Shown piece after piece: positions 58,592 to 64,000 of a stretch of DNA of 64,000 bases; within the stretch, counting starts at the first letter, position 1, and each line of letters opens with the position of its first letter. The notes beneath the pieces were generated by a model. The model did no database searches, had not been told where the DNA came from, and was given only the letters and a program-made list of their open reading frames with translations. Origin of the DNA: Herbaspirillum sp. SJZ107 (GTDB lineage: Bacteria > Pseudomonadota > Gammaproteobacteria > Burkholderiales > Burkholderiaceae_D); contig NZ_VFNH01000002.1 in assembly GCF_006715485.1 (NCBI RefSeq), positions 1,612,001-1,676,000 on the forward strand, read 5' to 3'. A program made the translations under genes and the position numbers.

Positions 58592-59857
58592 TCAGGTCAC
58601 TGCGCCACGGGTCGCGTGGATATCATAATGTTCGTTGTCGAGGATGTCGCGCAGCACTTCGACCGCATCCCAGACGTCGCTGAAGCGCGTGTACAGCGGC
58701 GTGAAGCCGAAGCGCATGATTTCCGGCTCGCGGTAGTCGCCGATCACGCCGCGCTCGATCAGCGCCGCCATCACCGCGTAGCCGTGCGGATGGGTGAAGC
58801 TGACGTGGCTGCCGCGTTCGGCGTGGGCGCGCGGCGTCACCAGGCCGAGCGGATGGCGGGCGCAGCGCGTTTCCACCAGCGCGATGAAGAGATCGGTCAG
58901 CGCCAGCGATTTGGCGCGGATCGCGGCCATGTCGGTCTGCTCGAAGACTTCCAGCCCGCATTCCACCAGCGCCAGCGACAGCACCGGCTGGGTGCCGCAC
59001 AGGGCGCGCCCGATGCCGTCGGCGGCGGCGAACCCATGGTCCATCGCGAACGGTTTGGCGTGGCTCCACCAGCCGGTGAGCGGATGGCTGAACGCGGCCT
59101 GGTGCCGCTGCGGTACCCAGATGAAGGCCGGGGCGCCTGGGCCGCCGTTCAGGTATTTATAGGTGCAGCCCACGGCAAAGTCGGCACTGGTGGTGACGCC
59201 ATCGCCGTGCAGGTCGAGCGGCACCGCGCCGGCCGAGTGGGCCAGGTCCCAGACCACCAGCGCGCCGCGTGCGTGGGCGAGGGCGGACAGGGCCGCCATG
59301 TCGTGCTGGCGCCCGCTGCGGTAGTTGACGTGGGTCAGCATCAGCACGGCGCAGTCCTCGTCGACCGCGGCCGCCAGTTCGTCATGCGCATCGACCAGCC
59401 GGATGCGGTAGCCCCGGTCCAGCCAGCGTGTCAGGCCGTCCGCCATATAGATATCGGTCGGGAAGTTGGCGCGCTCGGTGACGATCGTCCTGCGCGCCGG
59501 GTCTTTCCCTTCCTGGATCGCCAGCGCCGCCGCCAGCGCCTTGAACAGGTTGAGCGAGGTGGTGTCGGTGACCACGACTTCGCCGGCACGGGCGCCGATG
59601 AGCGGGGCCAGGCGGTCGCCCAGGCGCTTCGGCATGTCGAACCAGCCGGCGCTGTTCCAGCTGCGGATCAGGTCCTGGCCCCATTCCTGCGCCACCACCT
59701 GCTGGCTGCGGGCCAGCGCGGCGCGCGGGCGGGCGCCGAGCGAATTGCCGTCGAGGTAGATCACGCCGTCGGGTAGGTCGAACTGGGCGCGCAGCGGCGC
59801 CAGCGGGTCGCGCGCATCCATTGCCAGGCAGTCATCGCGGGAATTGAGGTGGGTCAT
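58592..59857 (-). CDS. kynU: Kynureninase
   Basis: A 421-residue PLP fold-type I enzyme. It begins with [19 protein letters not shown], has [12 protein letters not shown], the Asp in [16 protein letters not shown], and PLP lysine in [15 protein letters not shown]. It cleaves kynurenine to anthranilate and alanine. The ATG overlaps the kynB stop (ATGA). A longer open frame to 60691 is another reading frame over kynB. Confidence 0.95.
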   Translation of the reverse strand: MTHLNSRDDCLAMDARDPLAPLRAQFDLPDGVIYLDGNSLGARPRAALARSQQVVAQEWGQDLIRSWNSAGWFDMPKRLGDRLAPLIGARAGEVVVTDTTSLNLFKALAAALAIQEGKDPARRTIVTERANFPTDIYMADGLTRWLDRGYRIRLVDAHDELAAAVDEDCAVLMLTHVNYRSGRQHDMAALSALAHARGALVVWDLAHSAGAVPLDLHGDGVTTSADFAVGCTYKYLNGGPGAPAFIWVPQRHQAAFSHPLTGWWSHAKPFAMDHGFAAADGIGRALCGTQPVLSLALVECGLEVFEQTDMAAIRAKSLALTDLFIALVETRCARHPLGLVTPRAHAERGSHVSFTHPHGYAVMAALIERGVIGDYREPEIMRFGFTPLYTRFSDVWDAVEVLRDILDNEHYDIHATRGAVT

Positions 59858-60513
59858 GCGCTTTCCTTCGGGTTTTGAGCGGACGTGAGCGAGCGTAGGA
59901 TGGCACGTACTGGACTGGCATCCATGCCGGCGAGTTTCAGGGGCAGGGCGATCAGTTCGTAGTCGCCGGGTTCGACCGCATCGAGCACCACGCCTTCGAG
60001 GATCGCCATGCGGTGGCGGTGCACGGCATGGTGGGCGTCCAGCGTCCTGGAATCCTGCGGGTCGAGCGAAGCGGCGTCGGTGCCGACCAGGATCACGCCA
60101 TGGGCCGCCAGCAGGGCGATGGTGGCGGGCGCGATGGCGGGGAAGGCCGGGTCCCAGGCCTGCTGCGGGGCGCTGGCGTAGGTCCGCAGCAGCACGCGCG
60201 GCGGCGTGCCGTGCAGCCAGGGCGCCACATGCTCCGGTAGTACCGGGTTGGCGCCGATGCAGTGGATCACGCGGCAGGGGCCGAGATAGGGGGCGAGGGC
60301 GACGGCGTCGATGGCCGGACCGCCCGGGTCGAAGTGGGAAGGCGCATCGGTGTGGGCGCCGAGATGGGTGGTCATGGTCATGCGGCTGACGTGGACCGGG
60401 CAGCCATCCTTGATTTCCCAGGTGGGGCCGGCCGCGAACGGCGTATCGCCGGGCCAGACCGGGATGGCAGCCGAGATCGTCGGGCTGATGTCCCAGAGTT
60501 GAGGAGTATGCAT
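59854..60513 (-). CDS. kynB: Arylformamidase (kynurenine formamidase)
   Basis: A 219-residue metal-dependent formamidase. It has [20 protein letters not shown] and the metal motif [14 protein letters not shown], with a second His group in [13 protein letters not shown]. It hydrolyses N-formylkynurenine. It is the first gene of kynBUA, which together turn tryptophan into anthranilate and alanine; no anthranilate catabolic genes are in view. The start at 60513 is the first ATG in family position. Confidence 0.95.
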   Translation of the reverse strand: MHTPQLWDISPTISAAIPVWPGDTPFAAGPTWEIKDGCPVHVSRMTMTTHLGAHTDAPSHFDPGGPAIDAVALAPYLGPCRVIHCIGANPVLPEHVAPWLHGTPPRVLLRTYASAPQQAWDPAFPAIAPATIALLAAHGVILVGTDAASLDPQDSRTLDAHHAVHRHRMAILEGVVLDAVEPGDYELIALPLKLAGMDASPVRAILRSLTSAQNPKESA

Positions 60514-60592
60514 GGGGCGCAGTGTAGCAAGCAATGCCGGGTGCTGCTTTTTTGGCATCGAAAAAATTTTTAAAAATATTTTGAAAGAACCC

Positions 60593-60619
60593 TAAAGTTC
60601 GCCAAAACCGATCCGATAA
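60593..60619 (+). promoter_or_regulatory. Sigma-28 (FliA)-like promoter 1 upstream of flhDC
   Basis: TAAAGTTC, an 11-bp spacer and TCCGATAA match the FliA consensus TAAAGTTT-N11-GCCGATAA at 14 of 16 bases. Confidence 0.7.
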
Positions 60620-60698
60620 CCAACCCAGATGCCCGGGAATGCGTGCCGGACGGGCATCCGGGAAGCGGCGGATACAAAAAAATATTTTCAAACAGCCC

Positions 60699-60725
60699 TA
60701 AAGTTCCCCAAAAGGTTGACGATAA
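60699..60725 (+). promoter_or_regulatory. Sigma-28 (FliA)-like promoter 2 upstream of flhDC
   Basis: TAAAGTTC, an 11-bp spacer and GACGATAA match the FliA consensus at 14 of 16 bases. It lies 106 bp after the first, and about 255 bp before the flhD start. Confidence 0.7.
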
Positions 60726-60832
60726 CCAACATAAGATGCATTTCTCTACGGCGTCTTGGGGTGTGAAAACCACGCGGTTTCAAACTTCATCATCCGCCCC
60801 TTTTCATAGGGGCGCGACCACCATCTGAAGGC

Positions 60833-60847
60833 GTTTGTCAGACAAAC
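60833..60847. promoter_or_regulatory. Inverted repeat in the flhD leader
   Basis: GTTTGTC-A-GACAAAC is a perfect 7-bp inverted repeat around one base, about 134 bp before flhD. It could bind a regulator of the flagellar master operon; none is identified. Confidence 0.45.
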
Positions 60848-60980
60848 TCCTACGGATGTCTTCGCCGTTGGCGGACGAAAAATACAGACTCCCTCTGATA
60901 CTCAAAAAGTTTCCTCACGGTCAGAATCTATCTCATCGGCAACACACAACGGCGCCGAAACAGATAACCGGAGAGAGAAA

Positions 60981-61298
60981 ATGACTGCGAACGACATGAT
61001 GGCTGAAATTCGTGATGCCAACCTGAGCTACCTGATGCTGGCTCAGCAGATGATCCGCGCCGACAAGGTCACCGCGATTTTCCGACTCGGTATCTCGGCC
61101 GACATCGCCGACCTGATCGAAGGCATGAGCAATGCCCAGATCCTGAAGCTTGCCGGCGGCAACATGATGCTGGCCCGCTTCCGCTTCGACGACGCCGCCA
61201 TCCTCGGCATGCTCACCAGCCACAGCAAGGACCGCGCCCTGGCCCAGTCGCACGCCGCCATCCTGATGGCCGGCCAGCCTGCCGAAGAAATCGCCTGA
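60981..61298 (+). CDS. flhD: Flagellar transcriptional activator FlhD
   Basis: A 105-residue protein with the FlhD core EIRDANLSYLMLAQQMIRADKVTAIFRLGIS. FlhD binds FlhC as a hexamer that activates class 2 flagellar promoters. GGAGAGA precedes the ATG. It is the first gene of the flhD-flhC-methyltransferase-motA-motB cluster. Confidence 0.95.
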   Translation: MTANDMMAEIRDANLSYLMLAQQMIRADKVTAIFRLGISADIADLIEGMSNAQILKLAGGNMMLARFRFDDAAILGMLTSHSKDRALAQSHAAILMAGQPAEEIA

Positions 61299-61429
61299 AA
61301 ACCGACGCTGTTACTGGTTTTACCGATTCTCGCCCAACCAGTGTATGCTAGAGACATAGCCCTGAGGCTTTTGCCAAAAATCGGGCGCTGACCCCGGTTT
61401 GGCTGTCGTGTGATTGGTTGGAGTGCATC

Positions 61430-61975
61430 ATGAGTAAGAAAAGCGTCGTCTCGGAAGCCCAGGAAATCCAGCTGGCCATCGAACTGATCCAGCTCGGTGC
61501 CCGTCTCCAGCTGCTGGAGAGCGAAGTCTCGCTGTCGCGCGAGCGCCTGATCAAGCTGTACAAGGAACTCAAGGGCGTGTCGCCGCCGAAGGGCATGTTG
61601 CCGTTCTCGACCGACTGGTTCCTGACCTGGCAGCCGAACATCCATTCCTCCCTCTATATTAATATCTACAAGTTCCTGGTCGACAATGCCGGCGCCAGCG
61701 GCGTGCAGGCCGTGATGAAGGCTTACCAGCTCTACCTGGAACAGATGCCGCCGGAGCCGGGCGAAGAGCCGCTGCTGTCGCTGACCCGGGCCTGGACCCT
61801 GGTGCGTTTCTTCCAGGGCAACATGCTGGTGCTGGCACCCTGCGCCAAGTGCCAGGGCAAGTTCGTCGTCAATCCGCTCGACCTGAACGACAGCTACCAC
61901 TGCGGCCTGTGCAACATGCCTTCGCGCGCCGGCAAGACGCGCAAGGCCAAGGATGCCGCCGCCTCCGCATCTTGA
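61430..61975 (+). CDS. flhC: Flagellar transcriptional activator FlhC
   Basis: A 181-residue protein. It has [21 protein letters not shown] at the start and the zinc site formed by CAKCQGKF and CGLCNMP (two CxxC pairs) near the C terminus. It works with FlhD as the master activator of flagellar genes. The ATG at 61430 has TTGGAG upstream; an in-frame ATG/GTG at 61418 adds four residues. The gap from flhD is 131 bp. Confidence 0.95.
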   Translation: MSKKSVVSEAQEIQLAIELIQLGARLQLLESEVSLSRERLIKLYKELKGVSPPKGMLPFSTDWFLTWQPNIHSSLYINIYKFLVDNAGASGVQAVMKAYQLYLEQMPPEPGEEPLLSLTRAWTLVRFFQGNMLVLAPCAKCQGKFVVNPLDLNDSYHCGLCNMPSRAGKTRKAKDAAASAS

Positions 61976-62015
61976 GCCGCACCCGACTCCCATCTCTCCC
62001 GCCGAGGGGCAGGCC

Positions 62016-62789
62016 ATGAACACGCCTGCCCCTCGGCGTTTGCTGCAGCTGCCCGCGGTCCGGGCGCTGCTGATCCAGTTACTGGGCTTTCCGCTGACCC
62101 TGGGCACCGTCTGGCTGCTGGCGCGCGCCGGCATGCCGATGTCGTATTGGACAGTGGCGCTGCTGCAGGGCGCCTGGGCGGCACTGCTGTCGTGGCGTGC
62201 CGGCCTGGCCAGCTGGTGGCGCCTGATCGGCTTCGGTTTTGCGCCGGCGCTGCTGCTGGCGCAATCGCTGCAACTGCCGCCGGGCCTGTTCCTGGCCGCC
62301 TTCCTGGTCTTCCTGCTGGTGTACTGGTCGACCTTCCGCACCCAGGTGCCTTACTACCCGTCCGGGCGCGCGGTGTGGGACACCGTCGCCGGCCTGCTGC
62401 CGCCCGGCCGCCCGGCGCGGGCGATCGACATCGGCAGCGGCCTCGGCGGCCTGGTGCTGGAACTGGCGCGGCGCCGCCCCGACTGCGAGATCGACGGCAT
62501 CGAACTGGCGCCGCTGCCGTGGCTGGCCAGCCGCCTGCGCGCGCGCCTGGCGGGCAGCCGTGCCCGCTTCTTGCGCGGCGACTACAACCGCCTCGACTTC
62601 GGCCAGTACGACCTGGTGTTCGCCTACCTGTCGCCGGCCGCGATGAGCGCCCTGTGGCGCAAGGCCGAGGCCGAAATGCGGCCGGGCAGTGTACTTGTCA
62701 GTTACGAATTCGGTATTGTCGATCGAGAACCGAATCTTGGTTTTGTGACTACTGATAGCACAAAAATGCTTTATGTCTGGCACTTTTGA
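62016..62789 (+). CDS. Membrane-anchored class I SAM-dependent methyltransferase
   Basis: A 257-residue protein. The N-terminal 110 residues form about four membrane helices (LLQLPAVRALLIQLLGFPLTL and following). A small methyltransferase domain follows with SAM motif AIDIGSGLGGLVLELARRRP, acidic binding residue in CEIDGIELAP, and RGDYNRLDFGQYDLVFAYLSP. Substrate is unknown. It lies 40 bp after flhC and 141 bp before motA, an arrangement seen in related bacteria, so a role in flagellar or motility-linked regulation is possible but unproven. Confidence 0.8.
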   Translation: MNTPAPRRLLQLPAVRALLIQLLGFPLTLGTVWLLARAGMPMSYWTVALLQGAWAALLSWRAGLASWWRLIGFGFAPALLLAQSLQLPPGLFLAAFLVFLLVYWSTFRTQVPYYPSGRAVWDTVAGLLPPGRPARAIDIGSGLGGLVLELARRRPDCEIDGIELAPLPWLASRLRARLAGSRARFLRGDYNRLDFGQYDLVFAYLSPAAMSALWRKAEAEMRPGSVLVSYEFGIVDREPNLGFVTTDSTKMLYVWHF

Positions 62790-62930
62790 ACCACATTCGG
62801 CCAGATTTACTTGCCCGTAGGCCATTCTACGGCTAATCTATTCCCCTACGTAAATATTTCTCTCTGGATTTATTCGACCGATCCAGGGGCCGGGCGCGCT
62901 GCTGTCCGGATTCACGCAATCGGGAGTCCC

Positions 62931-63791
62931 GTGTTTGTCATTATTGGTTACATCGTCATCGTCGCGTCCGTACTCGGCGGCTTCGCCCTGGCCGGTGGCC
63001 ACCTTGCGGCGCTCATGCAGCCGCTCGAAGTCCTGATGATCGGCGGCGCCGCGATCGGCGCCTTCTTTGTCGGTAACACCCCCAAGGCCGTGAAGGCCAC
63101 CGTGAAAGCGCTGCCGAGCGTGCTCAAGGGTTCGGCGTACACGCGCGACATGTACATGGAACTGATGTCGCTGATGTTCGACGTGTTGTCCAAGGTACGC
63201 AAGGAAGGCCTGATGTCGATCGAAGGCGACATCGAAAGCCCGGAGCAGAGCCCGGTGTTCTCGAAATACCCGGCGGTGCTGAAGGACCATCACATCGTCG
63301 AATTCATCACCGACTACCTGCGCCTGATGGTTTCCGGCAACATGGACGCCTTCCAGATCGAAAACCTCATGGACAACGAGATCGAGACCCACCATCATGA
63401 AGGCCATGTCCCGGCCGCGTGCATCAACAAGCTGGCCGACGGCCTGCCGGCCTTCGGTATCGTGGCGGCGGTGATGGGCGTGGTGCACACGATGGAATCG
63501 GTGGGTGCGCCGCCGGCCGAACTGGGCATGCTGATTGCCCACGCGCTGGTCGGCACCTTCCTCGGCATCCTGCTGGCCTACGGCTTCGTGGCGCCGCTGG
63601 GCAGCCTGCTGGAACAGAAACTGGAGGAATCGAGCAAGATGTTCCAGACCGTGAAAGTCACGCTGCTGGCCAGCCTGAACGGCTACGCCCCGGCGCTGGC
63701 CGTCGAATTCGGCCGCAAGGTGCTGTACTCGACCGAGCGCCCGACCTTCTCCGAACTCGAAGACCACATCAAGAAAGCGAAGAGCAAGTGA
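62931..63791 (+). CDS. motA: Flagellar motor stator protein MotA
   Basis: A 286-residue inner-membrane stator protein with four membrane helices (IIGYIVIVASVLGGFALAGG; ALMQPLEVLMIGGAAIGAFFVG; then LPAFGIVAAVMGVVHTM and LIAHALVGTFLGILLAYGFVAPLGSLL). A large cytoplasmic loop has the charged residues that contact FliG. It starts with GTG, preceded by GGGAG. It forms the proton channel with MotB. Confidence 0.95.
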   Translation: MFVIIGYIVIVASVLGGFALAGGHLAALMQPLEVLMIGGAAIGAFFVGNTPKAVKATVKALPSVLKGSAYTRDMYMELMSLMFDVLSKVRKEGLMSIEGDIESPEQSPVFSKYPAVLKDHHIVEFITDYLRLMVSGNMDAFQIENLMDNEIETHHHEGHVPAACINKLADGLPAFGIVAAVMGVVHTMESVGAPPAELGMLIAHALVGTFLGILLAYGFVAPLGSLLEQKLEESSKMFQTVKVTLLASLNGYAPALAVEFGRKVLYSTERPTFSELEDHIKKAKSK

Positions 63792-63818
63792 TAACGCTGC
63801 GCTACGCCGGAGGCTCGC

Positions 63819-64000
63819 ATGGCTGACGAAGGCCAGAAGCCCATCATCGTCAAGCGTATCAAGAAGGGCGGCCATGGTCACCATGGCGGCGCCTGGAAGA
63901 TCGCGTATGCCGACTTCGTGACGGCGATGATGGCGTTCTTCCTGCTCATGTGGCTGCTCGGCTCGACCGCCAAGGGCGACATGGAAGGCATCGCCGAATT
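63819..64000 (+). CDS. motB: Flagellar motor stator protein MotB (partial)
   Basis: The N-terminal 60 residues of MotB; the gene runs off the right edge. They show a charged start (KPIIVKRIKKGGHGHHGGAW) and the one membrane helix WKIAYADFVTAMMAFFLLMWLLG, with the proton-carrying Asp in YADFVTAMMAF. The OmpA-like peptidoglycan-binding domain is beyond the window. It lies 27 bp after motA. Confidence 0.95.
   Translation, partial: MADEGQKPIIVKRIKKGGHGHHGGAWKIAYADFVTAMMAFFLLMWLLGSTAKGDMEGIAE

Larger units (their letters stand above)
60514..60980 (+). promoter_or_regulatory. 467-bp regulatory region upstream of flhD
   Basis: No gene is seen here. The region holds two sigma-28-like promoters (separate entries), each preceded by an A/T tract (AAAAAATTTTTAAAAATATT at 60561-60580 and AAAAAAATATTTTC at 60676-60689). 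The two blocks resemble each other and may be an old duplication. A perfect inverted repeat lies at 60833-60847. Between 60857 and 60880 a small hairpin TTCGCCGTTGGCGGACGAA is seen. The kynB promoter must lie at the left end on the minus strand. Confidence 0.65.

Noticed and set aside
60643..60828. 61-residue open frame in the flhD leader
   Set aside because: It overlaps the second sigma-28-like promoter and has no ribosome site or family features.

Overview
The window is high-GC DNA from a motile betaproteobacterium, most likely Oxalobacteraceae (Massilia/Telluria/Janthinobacterium-like). The grounds are the flhD-flhC-methyltransferase-motA-motB order, a scattered dap pathway next to prmB, an EnvZ/OmpR pair, a kynBUA operon, pilU and many c-di-GMP proteins. 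This is inference from gene content; no rRNA or tRNA gene was found. I count 57 protein-coding loci, of which two run off the window ends and one is interrupted by a stop codon. No insertion sequence, prophage or CRISPR array was found.

Layout. Positions 1-1.8 kb hold the end of an ABC/HlyD export operon behind a consensus sigma-54 promoter. Positions 1.9-5.5 kb hold a PnuC-type transporter with a NadR-like kinase, convergent to a TonB-dependent receptor whose leader is a TPP riboswitch. Positions 5.6-10.4 kb hold a VirK/YbjX (DUF535) protein, a GST, a Tat-type amidase and a PhzF-like isomerase. Positions 10.5-16.6 kb hold a FeeM-like N-acyl amino acid synthase behind a perfect FNR-type box, a GGDEF/EAL protein, a DUF4124 protein and a diguanylate cyclase flanked by two related, unannotated terminator-ended small RNA candidates. 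Positions 16.7-26.9 kb hold a YXWGXW protein, a fold-type II PLP lyase, envZ/ompR, a Q-rich exported protein, a FapA/DUF342 protein, an M2 peptidase, an HDOD protein with a 60-bp tandem repeat at its 3' end, and a CheW protein. Positions 26.9-36.3 kb hold yheS, prmB, dapE, an ArsC/Spx-like gene, a lipoprotein, pilU, dapD and dapC. Positions 36.4-44.8 kb hold a DUF1275 protein, a response regulator-GGDEF protein, a transaminase, RidA with a threonine dehydratase, a DMT exporter divergent from a MocR regulator with direct-repeat operators, and a stand-alone lspA. Positions 44.7-48.5 kb hold a broken histidine phosphatase and an ECF42-type sigma operon (VOC, DGPF, DGPF-DGPF, sigma). Positions 48.6-60.5 kb hold htpG behind a heat-shock promoter, two hybrid histidine kinases, an acyltransferase, an RBBP9-type hydrolase and kynBUA. 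Positions 60.5-64 kb hold the flagellar master operon behind two sigma-28-like promoters.

The least described parts are regulatory: the paired CU-rich RNAs, the TPP switch on a receptor that homology alone would call a siderophore receptor, the FNR box on feeM, the sigma-54/enhancer arrangement on the exporter, the ECF42 autoregulatory promoter, and sigma-28-like promoters upstream of flhDC. A palindromic REP-like family marks the 3'-3' junctions between convergent genes.
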